A stretch of 64,000 nt of DNA from Opitutaceae bacterium TAV5 (GCA_000242935.3 CP007053.1:5131001-5195000), one strand, 5' to 3'. Positions 16,649 through 25,600 are shown, counted from the stretch's first letter. Made by a program: numbers and translations. Notes: generated by a model not told the origin, from the sequence alone.

Positions 16649-17218
16649 GTGTCCGAAACACTCAAACAGCGCACCCGGCGCCACCCTCTCTCTCTCCCGC
16701 TGGGAGACATTACCTCCGTCGACGTCCGCCGCATGCAGGCCAAGCCCGCCCGCGAGTTCCTGCTCGCACTTGCGTATCACTGCATCAACAACCCCGCCTC
16801 GCTGGAGGTCCTGCTGGCCAATCCCGCCGGGTTGCCCGCGATCCTCATGAGCGCCTTCGACCTCGTCGAAAGACTCATCACCGCCAGCACCGGCCTCACC
16901 CCCGAACAGATCGACGACCTCGATCTCGCCGACCAACTGGAGATCATCCACATCGCCCTCCGGCTCAACACGGGGGACGAGCTAAAAAAATCATTGGCCG
17001 GAATCGGCAGCATGCTCAAGGACCTGTTCGCGATTCCGGCTTCCTTCACGCCCGGCTCCACCGTGACCGTTGCCACGCCCGGCGCGATCAGGCCGCCGAA
17101 CTGGAGGCCGCCCTTCGAGAGTCCGAAGAATCCTGGGGACTCGCCTACACCCGCCTCGTCGAATGGGGATACGGCGCCGACTACCTCGACCGCTGCACCC
17201 TCTTCGACCTCGACCTGA
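16649..17218 (+). CDS. Tail assembly chaperone, unshifted form (gpG-like)
   Basis: A 189-residue protein starting at GTG 16649. It lies directly before the tape measure region, the position of lambda gpG-type chaperones. The sequence up to about residue 140 is natural-looking and helical (REFLLALAYHC, DLVERLITAS). The last 45 residues are Pro/Ser/Thr-rich and look like an out-of-frame reading of the extension below. The codons CTA AAA AAA TCA at 16982-16993 are strikingly AT-rich for this genome and hold a slippery heptamer. Chaperones of this kind coat the tape measure during tail growth. Confidence 0.65.
   Translation: MSETLKQRTRRHPLSLPLGDITSVDVRRMQAKPAREFLLALAYHCINNPASLEVLLANPAGLPAILMSAFDLVERLITASTGLTPEQIDDLDLADQLEIIHIALRLNTGDELKKSLAGIGSMLKDLFAIPASFTPGSTVTVATPGAIRPPNWRPPFESPKNPGDSPTPASSNGDTAPTTSTAAPSSTST
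16984..16990 (+). promoter_or_regulatory. A AAA AAA slippery heptamer for -1 frameshifting
   Basis: Seven A residues in the zero frame as A AAA AAA, the canonical X XXY YYZ form. Slippage here would join the chaperone to the -1 frame that stays open to TAA 17283. The alternative point of frame change, judged by codon quality, is near 17080, so this site is likely but not certain. Confidence 0.55.
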
Positions 17219-17283
17219 TTATCAGGCAAGCGGCCGCCGTCTCCGAAAAGCGTGCGGCCGACATGCGCCGCGCCCGCCGGTAA
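16990..17283 (+). CDS. Frameshift extension of the tail chaperone (gpT-like)
   Basis: The -1 frame encodes a natural-looking helical segment from about 17086: DQAAELEAALRESEESWGL, then YTRLVEWGYGADYLDRC and a basic end before TAA 17281-17283. A shift at the A7 site would give a fusion of about 211 residues. G/GT pairs made by -1 frameshifting are known from lambda and many siphophages. The first 30 residues after the A7 site look less natural, which leaves the exact shift point open. Confidence 0.55.
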   Translation: MIGRNRQHAQGPVRDSGFLHARLHRDRCHARRDQAAELEAALRESEESWGLAYTRLVEWGYGADYLDRCTLFDLDLIIRQAAAVSEKRAADMRRARR

Positions 17284-17290
17284 TCAGCCA

Positions 17291-17497
17291 TCACAAGGCC
17301 CAGGGGCTGCGTCCCTCCCGGCGGCAACGCTCGTTGTGATACCTGTTCTGCAAATGCGCCCCGATACCCCATGCCAGCGCGAACAACCCGACAGTCACGC
17401 CGATCACCACGCTCCGGAACTCCGGATAAACCGCGAATGCGACAAAAAATCCGGAGACCAGCAACACCAGCACCAGCCCTGCCAAAAAGGATTTCAT
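17291..17497 (-). CDS. Antisense small membrane protein inside the tail operon
   Basis: A 68-residue protein on the - strand, opposite to every other prophage gene. It has two membrane helices (about 4-24 and 30-48), then a basic end (RYHNERCRREGRSPWAL). Its start codon overlaps the tape measure start on the other strand (CAT 17495-17497 against ATG 17496-17498). It fills the gap between chaperone and tape measure exactly. Third positions are GC-rich. It could be a lysogenic accessory (moron) gene. No ribosome binding site is obvious. Confidence 0.55.
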   Translation of the reverse strand: MKSFLAGLVLVLLVSGFFVAFAVYPEFRSVVIGVTVGLFALAWGIGAHLQNRYHNERCRREGRSPWAL

Positions 17498-20105
17498 GAG
17501 CGGGAACAATCTCGAAATTAACGTCAAGGTCAACGCCGATACTGCCGGCGCGGACCGCACCGCCAACGCCCTCTCCGGCCTCCAGCAGCGCCTCGGCCCG
17601 CTCGCTGGCCTGTTCTCGCGCAACGCCCTCGCCGCAGACCGCTTCAAAACCTCCATCAGCAACGGCGACGTGGCCATCCGCAAATGGGGCGCGCTCCTTA
17701 CCGGCGGCGCTCTCCTCGGCGCCCTGCGCCAGCTCGGCCAGCAGGCGACCCAGTTTGACGCCCAGCTTGCCGCTTCCGGCCAGACGGCGGGCCAGACCGG
17801 CGACTCCCTCATCGAGCTCGGCCGCTCCGTCAACGCCGTCCGCGAGTCCGTCCGCACCGCCGCCACCCCGTTCGCCTCCCTGCTCGCCCCGGCCCTCAAG
17901 ACGGGCGCGGAGGCGGCCGCCGCCCTCTCGCAAAACCTCGGCGGCGTCGGCGTCGCCGCCGTCGGTCTCGTCGCCGTCCCCGCCATCATCAACAAACTCG
18001 GCGAGACGGCGATGGCTGCCATCAACCCCGTCCGCACCCTCGCCGTCTCCCTCTCCGGCCGCTCCTTCTCCGAGATCCACGCCCTCAACACTCGCCTGCT
18101 CCAGACACGCGGCTCTTTCGGCGCGATGGCTACCCTCGCCAAAGGCGCCACCCAGTCCCTGAACGGCTTCGCCACCGCCGCCATCACCGCTGCCGGTCCG
18201 CTCGCCGTCCTCTTCGGCGTCTACGCCATCGGCAAGACCGCCGCCGATCTCTACGTCAATTCGGTGGAGGCGGCTGCGCAGCGCCACCAGGACGCCCTCG
18301 ACAAGATCTCCATCGCTACGGCCACCTTCTACGCCAAAGTCGCCCAACTCCGCGACAAGGCCGGAGCCAGGACCCTGCTCCCCGACGCGCAAAAGGGACT
18401 CGCCGAGGCGGAGGCAAAGCTGAAGGAGTTCCGGGCTCAGTTCTCCTCCACCTTCGTAGAGGGCGGCACCACGAAAGGCCGCCTGTATATGTCCGAAGTG
18501 GAGGCATCCACGTACGGCACCCTCCGCAGGGAGGTGCAGCTGCGCCAGGCCATCGTCGACAGGCTCACCGATGCGGAGCGCATCCAGGAGACCATTTCCC
18601 GCAACGACTCCGCGGCCGCCGCCGACGCCGAGAAGGCCCGCATCGACGCCCTCGTCGCCAAGCTCTCCGAACTCAGGGACCTCGCCGCCGATCTCGACTT
18701 CCAGAAGCTGTCACCGCAGGGCCAATACGCCGCCCTCGGGATGCAGATCGACGCGCTCAAGGGCAAACTCGCCACGCTCCCCGCGCCCGACCCCGACAGC
18801 CGGGAGGCCGTCAACCGCCACCTCGCGCAGCAGCTCGACCTCCAGACCCAGATCGCCAAGGCCGAGGCCGACCGCGCCCGGATCACCAAACAGCTCGATA
18901 CCGATGCCAAGGCCGCCACCGCAAAAGACCTCGCCGCCCGGCAGCAGCTCCAGCAAAACATCCTCGACCAGATCACCCGCGAGCGCGAGCTGATCGCGCT
19001 CCGCGAGGATATTTCACCGGCCCAAAAGGCGGAGGAATATGCCAAACTGCTCACCCGTCAGCAGACCACGCTTGCCGAGGTCGTCCGGCTCAAAAAAGAG
19101 GAACTCGCGCTCGCCGCCAACCCGCTGGATCGCGCCCGCATCCAGGCGGAAATCGACGCCGCGCAGCACGAGATCGACAACCCTTCGCTCGCCACGAAGC
19201 CCGCCCAGCCGAAGATCACCACCCTGCGCAGGTCCGTCGCCGGCATGGACGCCGGCACCGACGGCCAGCACTTCCGCAGCATCGGCGAGGGCCTGGAAGG
19301 CGGCCTGCTCTCGCAAATCCAGCAGATCGGCACCGAGGGCGACATCGTGGCGGCCGGCCTGCAAAGCGCCTTCGGCTCGGCCATCTCCGGCATCTCGCAA
19401 GGTATTCAGGGCCTCATTACGGGCACGCAGACCTGGGGGCAGGCGTTGCGCAACATCGGCGGTTCCATCCTCAACGGTGTCATCAGCGCGATCGCCGAAA
19501 TGTTCGCGCAGTGGATCGCCGGCGAGATCGCCCGTTTCACCCTGGAGACCGTCCTCGGCCAGAAGCGCAAGGCGGAGAAGACGGGTGAACTCGCCCTCAA
19601 CACCGCCAATGCCGGCGCGCAATGTGTCGCGCAGATGGGGCCGTGGGGACTCGCCGCCTTCGCCGCGTCGATGGTCGCCATCATGGCGATGTCGGCCGCC
19701 ATCGCCGGCAGCTTCGCCACCGGCGGCCTGATCCGAGGCGCCGGCACCGGCACCAGCGACAGCAACCTCATCCGCGTGTCGGATCAGGAATACGTCATGC
19801 GCGCCGCCGCCGTGGGGAAATACGGCGTCGGTTTCATGGATGCGGTCAACACCGGCGCGCTCGATCTCGCCGCCGGCGTCAACGCCATCCCGGCTCCGCT
19901 GGCGCAATCTCCCGCCGCGGGCGGCTCGCAGGCCGCCGGCAGCGCCTTCGCGGCTTCCCCGCAGGGCGCCCGCGAAACCAGCCTCACCATCATCCTCGTG
20001 AGCAGCGAAGAGGAAGCGGAAGTCGTCCGGAAAAATGCCGACGGCGACGCCCACATCCTCCGCGTCGTCAAGGGCGGCAGAACCACCCTCGGCCTCCGCA
20101 CCTGA
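17496..20105 (+). CDS. Tail tape measure protein
   Basis: An 869-residue protein. Long Ala/Leu/Gln-rich coiled-coil stretches (about 270-580) are flanked by a hydrophobic N-terminal region and a glycine-rich, hydrophobic C-terminal part with GLAAFAASMVAIMAMSAAIAG near residue 716. This pattern and the position after the chaperone identify the tape measure that sets tail length and helps DNA enter the cell. It is short for a siphophage, which predicts a tail of the order of 120-130 nm if the usual scaling holds. Confidence 0.9.
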   Translation: MSGNNLEINVKVNADTAGADRTANALSGLQQRLGPLAGLFSRNALAADRFKTSISNGDVAIRKWGALLTGGALLGALRQLGQQATQFDAQLAASGQTAGQTGDSLIELGRSVNAVRESVRTAATPFASLLAPALKTGAEAAAALSQNLGGVGVAAVGLVAVPAIINKLGETAMAAINPVRTLAVSLSGRSFSEIHALNTRLLQTRGSFGAMATLAKGATQSLNGFATAAITAAGPLAVLFGVYAIGKTAADLYVNSVEAAAQRHQDALDKISIATATFYAKVAQLRDKAGARTLLPDAQKGLAEAEAKLKEFRAQFSSTFVEGGTTKGRLYMSEVEASTYGTLRREVQLRQAIVDRLTDAERIQETISRNDSAAAADAEKARIDALVAKLSELRDLAADLDFQKLSPQGQYAALGMQIDALKGKLATLPAPDPDSREAVNRHLAQQLDLQTQIAKAEADRARITKQLDTDAKAATAKDLAARQQLQQNILDQITRERELIALREDISPAQKAEEYAKLLTRQQTTLAEVVRLKKEELALAANPLDRARIQAEIDAAQHEIDNPSLATKPAQPKITTLRRSVAGMDAGTDGQHFRSIGEGLEGGLLSQIQQIGTEGDIVAAGLQSAFGSAISGISQGIQGLITGTQTWGQALRNIGGSILNGVISAIAEMFAQWIAGEIARFTLETVLGQKRKAEKTGELALNTANAGAQCVAQMGPWGLAAFAASMVAIMAMSAAIAGSFATGGLIRGAGTGTSDSNLIRVSDQEYVMRAAAVGKYGVGFMDAVNTGALDLAAGVNAIPAPLAQSPAAGGSQAAGSAFAASPQGARETSLTIILVSSEEEAEVVRKNADGDAHILRVVKGGRTTLGLRT

Positions 20106-20126
20106 TTTTATTGCCGATCCGATCCC

Positions 20127-22001
20127 ATGATTCACCCGATCAACCACCAGGGCTCCGCCCTCCTCATCATCCTCGACGAGCCCAACTGGGCGACACGCCC
20201 GAAGCTCACCCGCGAGGTGCAGACCGGCATCCTCACCCGGCTCGATGCGGGCGAGAGCCGGCGCCCGGAGCACACCCTTGCCCGGCACACGCTGACTCTC
20301 GCCTGGGACATCGAGACCGCCGACCTCGACAACTGGGAAGACGTGTTTGCCCAAAACCTCGCCGACGCCCTCGTCGCCCTGCCCGTGCCCTGCGACCGGC
20401 TCCTGCGCGATGACTACCTCGCCGCCCGCCTGTTCGACGCCGCCTGGACGCTCGTGATCCCCGCCGACGGCGCGCCGCCCTCTGTCGTGGCCACCGCGCA
20501 GCTCGACGCCAACCCGGCGCTCGTGCCGGCCACGGCCACGCTCGCGCCTCTCCTCGTCGGCAAACTCAAGGCGCGACCCAAATTCCGGGGCATCACCGCC
20601 GATGGCTCCAGTGTCTCGCTCACCCTCCTGGAGGAGTCGCCCGCCCGCTACGCCATCCGGCTCCCCGCCCGCCAGGCCATCCCCGACAACTGGCCCGCCA
20701 TCCTCGAAGCCAACTGGGCGTACGCCGTCGAGACCGCCACCATCGACACCATTGAAAAAAAGACCATCGGGCGCGGTCGCCTCCCCGCCACCGATCTCAC
20801 CGAGGCCCCCCCGCGCCAGACCCTTGTCCATACCCTCACCCTCGGCTCGCGGGAGGAGATCTCCGCCCTGCTCGACTTCCACCACGCCCGCGCCTCCACC
20901 GCGCAATCCTTCCTCGCCCTCTCCCCGCAATTCCCCGACCGGCCCCCGCGTCGTCACCGGTTCACCACTACATCACTGGAGATCACGTTTGTCTCGCAGG
21001 AAATGGCGGAGGCGAAGATCGCCCTCACCGAGGCCCCCGGCGAAGCCTCCGCCCTGGCCGCCGCGGAACCCGTCCGCGCCCACCTCTACACCTTCACTCT
21101 CCGCATCCCCGGCCTCGCGCAAAACCAGCTCCCCGTCTGGCGCTATACCGACTGGGAGACCGACATCACCTTCGAGGGCGCCACCTGGCTCGGCGACACC
21201 CGGTCCCTCATCGAGCACGACACCATCACCCGCACGGCGGACCTCTCCGACCCGGCCCTCAAGCTCACCCTCTCGGCCAACCTCCCGCAAAACCCGCTCT
21301 CCCTGCTCGCCTCCGGCGAACTGGAGGCCCCCCTCCAGATCGAAATCCATGCCTGCCGCCCCGACCCCGGAGCCAGCGCCACCGCTCCCGTCGCCACCAC
21401 CCAGGCCCGCGAAGCCCTCCACACCGGCGACATCGCCGAAGTCTCCGCCGAAGGCCGCACCCTCACCGCCACCAGCCGCGCCCTCGCCGGTCGCCTGGAG
21501 AACAAGATCCCCCGCTTCGTCTTCTCCGGCGTGTGCAATCACCGCTTTTGTGATACCGGCTGCACTCTCCTCGCCGCCGCCTGGCGCGTCACCGGCGTCA
21601 TCGCCGTGGCCAGCGCCGGCGCCGCCGTCCTCACCGTCACCCCGGACGCCCCCGCCAACACCGTCTGGCTGACCGGCGCGCTCGCCCGCGGCCATCTCAT
21701 CCTCTCCCTCGCCCCGGAGGCCGGCCTGCCCGTCGGCGACTGGCAGGTGCGGCAGATCGTCGCCGTCGCCGGCAGCGTCAACGCCCGCCAGATCACCCTC
21801 CGCTCGCCCCTCCGCGCCCTCCCGGCCCCCCTCGCCCTCACCGGCCGCCCCGTCACCCTCATGGCCGCCTGCGACGGCACCCCCGACGCCTGCAAGGCGC
21901 GGGGCAACTACATCAACTTCGGCGGCCATCCCCACATCGGCCCCGACAACCTCTCCCTCCCCAGCTACAACACCAGCGATGCGATCGGAAAAAAAGGCTG
22001 A
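20127..22001 (+). CDS. Tail protein with a C-terminal DUF2163/BR0599-type domain
   Basis: A 624-residue protein. The first half is beta-rich with DWETDITFEG-type strands and may be a separate tail domain. The second half carries the cysteine pattern of the DUF2163/BR0599 family: CNHRFCDTGC near residue 472 and CDGTPDAC near residue 584, then NYINFGGHPHIGPDN. Such proteins lie upstream of an NlpC/P60 hydrolase and a tip protein in siphophages and gene transfer agents. The layout may reflect fusion of two usually separate tail proteins. Confidence 0.8.
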   Translation: MIHPINHQGSALLIILDEPNWATRPKLTREVQTGILTRLDAGESRRPEHTLARHTLTLAWDIETADLDNWEDVFAQNLADALVALPVPCDRLLRDDYLAARLFDAAWTLVIPADGAPPSVVATAQLDANPALVPATATLAPLLVGKLKARPKFRGITADGSSVSLTLLEESPARYAIRLPARQAIPDNWPAILEANWAYAVETATIDTIEKKTIGRGRLPATDLTEAPPRQTLVHTLTLGSREEISALLDFHHARASTAQSFLALSPQFPDRPPRRHRFTTTSLEITFVSQEMAEAKIALTEAPGEASALAAAEPVRAHLYTFTLRIPGLAQNQLPVWRYTDWETDITFEGATWLGDTRSLIEHDTITRTADLSDPALKLTLSANLPQNPLSLLASGELEAPLQIEIHACRPDPGASATAPVATTQAREALHTGDIAEVSAEGRTLTATSRALAGRLENKIPRFVFSGVCNHRFCDTGCTLLAAAWRVTGVIAVASAGAAVLTVTPDAPANTVWLTGALARGHLILSLAPEAGLPVGDWQVRQIVAVAGSVNARQITLRSPLRALPAPLALTGRPVTLMAACDGTPDACKARGNYINFGGHPHIGPDNLSLPSYNTSDAIGKKG

Positions 22002-22032
22002 CCGCGTATCCACCCGCACAACACACACCGCC

Positions 22033-22629
22033 ATGCGCGACATCCTTCCCCCCTGGAGACCTTACTTCACCCCCGAGCGCCGGCCCGCCCTCCGGGCCGC
22101 CGTGGCACGCTGGACAGGCACCCCCTTCCGCGCCCACACCGCCGTCCCCGGCCCGCAAGGCGGCGTCGACTGCGTCCACTTCATCCATGCCGTGCTCGCC
22201 GAGTGCGGCGCCACCGCCGATCAGTCCCTGCCCGCCGGCTACAGCCTCGCCCACGGCCACCACTCCGCCCGGCCCGACCTCCTCCGCTGGCTCATGGAGG
22301 CCACCGCCCCCGGCCTCGCCCTCGTGATGGTCCCCCCGCTCGGCCGGCTCATCCCCGGCGACCTCCTTGCGATCCAGACCGGCCTCACCGCCCACCACCT
22401 CGCCCTCTGCACCGGCGACGGCCAGTGCGCCCACGCCGCCGACGGCGCCGGCGTCATCGTCCACGACGCCGAGCACGAGACCTTTCTCCGGCGCGTCCTC
22501 TTCGCCGCCCGTATCATGGAGGCGGCTCCGCCGCCTCCGGTTCAGGGTTCAGGGTTTCCGGTTCAGGGTTCAGAAAACTCCAAACCCGAAACTCCAGACT
22601 CCAGACTGAAACCGGAGGTTTCCGCATGA
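22033..22629 (+). CDS. NlpC/P60-type tail hydrolase
   Basis: A 198-residue protein. VDCVHFIHAVLAECG near residue 38 holds the likely catalytic Cys, and LTAHHLALC near residue 118 the likely His; WTGTPFRAH fits the family start. These tail peptidases cut peptidoglycan during DNA entry. The last 40 residues are encoded by a 7-bp repeat array and have low complexity (VQGSG repeats, then Lys/Pro/Glu). Start 22033 was chosen over ATG 21979, which lies inside the upstream gene. It overlaps the tip gene by ATGA. Confidence 0.8.
   Translation: MRDILPPWRPYFTPERRPALRAAVARWTGTPFRAHTAVPGPQGGVDCVHFIHAVLAECGATADQSLPAGYSLAHGHHSARPDLLRWLMEATAPGLALVMVPPLGRLIPGDLLAIQTGLTAHHLALCTGDGQCAHAADGAGVIVHDAEHETFLRRVLFAARIMEAAPPPPVQGSGFPVQGSENSKPETPDSRLKPEVSA
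22539..22622 (+). repeat. Twelve-unit 7-bp array with inverted halves
   Basis: Exactly 84 bp, 12 heptamers in register. The first five are of GGTTCAG type (four exact copies). The last seven, such as AAACTCC- and CAGACTC-like units, read on the other strand as GGTTT and GAGTCTG types, so the element is roughly palindromic. It encodes the C-terminal tail of the hydrolase and supplies the CCGGAGG before the next start. Confidence 0.88.
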
Positions 22630-25475
22630 GCATGGCCAACGGCGCCGCCGACATCGCGGCAGACGATCCCTCCCTCTACAACCAGGACGCGACCGACTCC
22701 TCCTCCAACCAGAAAGGCGTCCCCGTCCCCTGGTGGACCGGCCTCGACTGGAGACCGCTCACCTGGATCGTCCCCGACACGATCGACGCCACCGGCAAGC
22801 CGGGCCTGACCGGCACGACCATCAAAAAGAAAAAGCACGGCGTGAGCATCAAGTACGGTAAAAAATACCGGGCCAATGTCGCCGGCATCGCCGGGCTCGG
22901 CGTCATCGACTCGATCCACGCCATCGAGATCAACAAGGCCATCGTCTGGCCGGCCTCCGGCGTCCCCGACGAGCACGGCCTGCGCCGCGACGACGGCGCC
23001 GCCCACACGGCCGGCAACCCCGATTCCCCGTACTGGCGCGCCACCATCGCCCTCAGACAGGACGCGATAAATTCGCAGTTCCGCCTCTACTGGGGCCGCG
23101 CCGACCAGCCCGCGGACAACACCGTCCTCGCAAAATGGGCCGCCCTCGGCTACGAGCACCCCGCCTACCGCGGCCAGGTGCTCTGCTGCATGGAAAACTG
23201 GTACTTCGGCCGCAACTGCACCAACGTCCCCAACACCCGCATCCTCGTCCGCCGCTCCCCGCAGCCCGAGGTCGGCAATTTCCCGACGACGTGGAACCCC
23301 CGCGGCGAGTCCCTCCCCGCCGCCATCCTCGAACTGCTGACCAACAAAATCTACGGCGCCGGCATCCCCCCGGAGCATTTTACCCCGGCGCAGTGGGAGG
23401 CGCTCTCGGCGGCCGTCATGGCGGACATCGGCCACCACTCCCCGCAGCTCCTGCGCGCCGAGCCCGTCACCGATACGATGAAAAAACTTCTGTCCTATTA
23501 TGACGGATACCTGACCATCCGCGGGTCGACCATCACCCCCGGCCGCTACCCTCACGACGCCGTGAAGGTTGCGCCCCGCGCCTCCATCACCCTCTACGAC
23601 CTCACCGACAAGCCCCGCCTCTCCCTCACTCCGGCCGCGCAAGCCGTCAACACCGTCACTGTCACCTGCCGCGACCGCGCCGCAAAGCTCGTCGAGTCCA
23701 CCGTCACCGCCCGCGACACCTCCGCGATCGCCGCCCGCGACGGAGGCGAGATCGCCGCCACCCTCGACATGCCGGCCATCACCGACCTCGTCATGGCCGA
23801 GCAATATGCCGCCCGCGCCGCCGCCACGGCCACCTCGGCCAGCGCCACCTGGACCATCGAACTCCCGCCCGCCCGCGCCATCCTCACCTCCGGCGCCCAG
23901 GCCCTCCCCGGACACAACGCCGACTTCACCTATCCCCCGCTCGGCCTCTTCGAAAAATACTGCCGCATCACCTCCCGCACCGACACCCCCGGCGGCAAGA
24001 CCTCGCTGACCCTCGAAGCCGAGCACGGCTTCTTCGGCGCACTTCCGCCGATCCCGCCTCCCGCGCCGCCTCCCGTCTTCGCGCAAAAAATCCCTGACCC
24101 CGTGACCGCCGCGAGGATCATCGAGCTGCCCCGCACCGATTTTTCCCCCACCGCTCCCGCGACGATCGCCTTCCTCATCCGCCGCCCCCTCGCCCGCAAC
24201 CCGGACAATGCCGCGCTCACCGGCGACGAGGTCATCGCCACCCGCATCCTCCACGCCCCCACCGTCAATTCCGACGCATGGAGCACGCTCGCCGACTCCG
24301 ACAACTGGGCCGCCTCCGCCCTGGCCTCCGGCGCCCTCACCTCCGCCGCCACTCAGGCCACCCTCCTCTTCGACGCGCAAAACCTCGACCTCGCCGACGA
24401 CGATTTCCAGAGCCAACCCGACGCCGAGCAGGCCAACAACACCCTCCTCCTCGTCATTGACGACGAGATCATGAGCATCGGCGCCATCGCCATCGACGCG
24501 CAAAATCCCCTGCGCCGCACGCTCACTCTCCTGCGCGGCCGGCTCGGCACCAAGCCCGCCGCCCACGCCTCCGGCGCCGAAGCCTGGCTCATCCCCGGCT
24601 CCGATCTTGAGGCGCTCACCCACGCCGTCTTTCTCCCCGGCACCACCCGCGCCTTCAAGCTCCTGCCGCTGACGCCCTCCGACATGCTCCCGGCCGAGGA
24701 CGCCGCGCCCATCCCCTTCGCTTTCGCGGCGCTACCCCCGCTCCCGCCGCTCCCGACCATTGCCTTTGCCGGCGTGCCAGCCAACGCCACGGCCGGCGCT
24801 CCCTTCACGTTTTCCCTGACGGTCCACTCGCAGACGGCCAACCTCGCCCAGGTCACTGTCTCCCTGATCCAGATCAACCCCAACGGCACGGACGGCCCTG
24901 CCAGCCCCGTCATTCAGGACACGTTTCCCGCCAGCCTTCCCTTTCCCCAGGACTACGTCCGGGAGCTGTCGGCGACGGCCCTGACGGCCGGCAGCCACAA
25001 GATCGCCGTCACGGTCTCGACCAGCGCAGGCCAGACGACAGCCGCCCGCTCGGCCGCCATCGCCGTCGCAGGGGCGTTTGCCCCCGTCTCCTGTTTCACC
25101 GACACGCTGCTTGTCTCTCCCTACAACGGTCAGAACTACAACTCCGAGATCGCCCGGCTCGTCTTCACCCTTCCCGCTGACGGCATCTGTTATCTCTATG
25201 CCAGCGCCAGGGTCGCCGGTTCGGACGGCTCCGGCAACGTGGACATGGATCTCTGGCTCCATATCGACGGCGGCACGGGCGAAAACAGGCACCTCCAATG
25301 GGACGGAGCGCCGGCGCTCCTCGAATTTTCCCCCTCCCTCCGCCGTTTCACGGCCGGGCAGCACACCATCCTCCTCCGGAGCGGCATCATGGGCAATGAC
25401 AACACCCACCAGTACCTCGCCGCCTGCATCCACGTCCAGCAGGTCATCCCGGATATCTACATTCCGACGACATGA
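22626..25475 (+). CDS. Tail tip/host-specificity protein
   Basis: A 949-residue protein, the last and largest tail gene. The N-terminal 650 residues are mixed alpha/beta, with segments such as SSNQKGVPVPWWTG and KPRLSLTPAAQAVNTVTVTC that suit a baseplate hub or gpJ-like protein. From about 715 to 815 comes an Ig-like beta domain. A C-terminal beta domain of about 130 residues begins at about residue 820 and ends in NDNTHQYLAACIHVQQV; it resembles receptor-binding ends. It overlaps the hydrolase stop by ATGA. It probably binds the host surface and closes the tail tip. Confidence 0.85.
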   Translation: MSMANGAADIAADDPSLYNQDATDSSSNQKGVPVPWWTGLDWRPLTWIVPDTIDATGKPGLTGTTIKKKKHGVSIKYGKKYRANVAGIAGLGVIDSIHAIEINKAIVWPASGVPDEHGLRRDDGAAHTAGNPDSPYWRATIALRQDAINSQFRLYWGRADQPADNTVLAKWAALGYEHPAYRGQVLCCMENWYFGRNCTNVPNTRILVRRSPQPEVGNFPTTWNPRGESLPAAILELLTNKIYGAGIPPEHFTPAQWEALSAAVMADIGHHSPQLLRAEPVTDTMKKLLSYYDGYLTIRGSTITPGRYPHDAVKVAPRASITLYDLTDKPRLSLTPAAQAVNTVTVTCRDRAAKLVESTVTARDTSAIAARDGGEIAATLDMPAITDLVMAEQYAARAAATATSASATWTIELPPARAILTSGAQALPGHNADFTYPPLGLFEKYCRITSRTDTPGGKTSLTLEAEHGFFGALPPIPPPAPPPVFAQKIPDPVTAARIIELPRTDFSPTAPATIAFLIRRPLARNPDNAALTGDEVIATRILHAPTVNSDAWSTLADSDNWAASALASGALTSAATQATLLFDAQNLDLADDDFQSQPDAEQANNTLLLVIDDEIMSIGAIAIDAQNPLRRTLTLLRGRLGTKPAAHASGAEAWLIPGSDLEALTHAVFLPGTTRAFKLLPLTPSDMLPAEDAAPIPFAFAALPPLPPLPTIAFAGVPANATAGAPFTFSLTVHSQTANLAQVTVSLIQINPNGTDGPASPVIQDTFPASLPFPQDYVRELSATALTAGSHKIAVTVSTSAGQTTAARSAAIAVAGAFAPVSCFTDTLLVSPYNGQNYNSEIARLVFTLPADGICYLYASARVAGSDGSGNVDMDLWLHIDGGTGENRHLQWDGAPALLEFSPSLRRFTAGQHTILLRSGIMGNDNTHQYLAACIHVQQVIPDIYIPTT

Positions 25476-25535
25476 GCCGCGGCCTCGTCGCCAGCCGGCT
25501 GCGAGCCTCCCGCAGGCCTCCCGCGGCCTCGCTTA

Positions 25536-25571
25536 CCGACCCTTTTCTTTCCACCCCGTCCGACCCTTTTC
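25536..25571. repeat. Two CCGACCCTTTTC repeats, possible prophage end sites
   Basis: CCGACCCTTTTC occurs at 25536-25547 and again at 25560-25571, 24 bp apart (a little over two helical turns). They lie in the spacer between the last phage gene and ureD. Transposable phages carry repeated transposase sites at such distances near their ends. No flanking duplication can be checked without the left end. Confidence 0.45.
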
Positions 25572-25600
25572 AGTACTTTCCCCGGCTCTTGGTGCCACTA

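Larger units (their letters stand above)
1..25600 (+). mobile_element. Prophage, late region: Mu-type head genes with a non-contractile tail (right part only)
   Basis: About thirty closely packed genes, nearly all on the + strand, run from a lysis-like cassette through head genes in phage Mu order to tail genes ending in a large tip protein. Many neighbours overlap by ATGA. The combination of Mu-like head and siphovirus-like tail is known from transposable phages such as B3 and D3112. MuA/MuB or an integrase is not in the window, so the integration mechanism is inferred. The right end must lie between the last phage stop (25475) and the chromosomal 30-bp repeat at 25601. The left end is outside. 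Confidence 0.88.
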
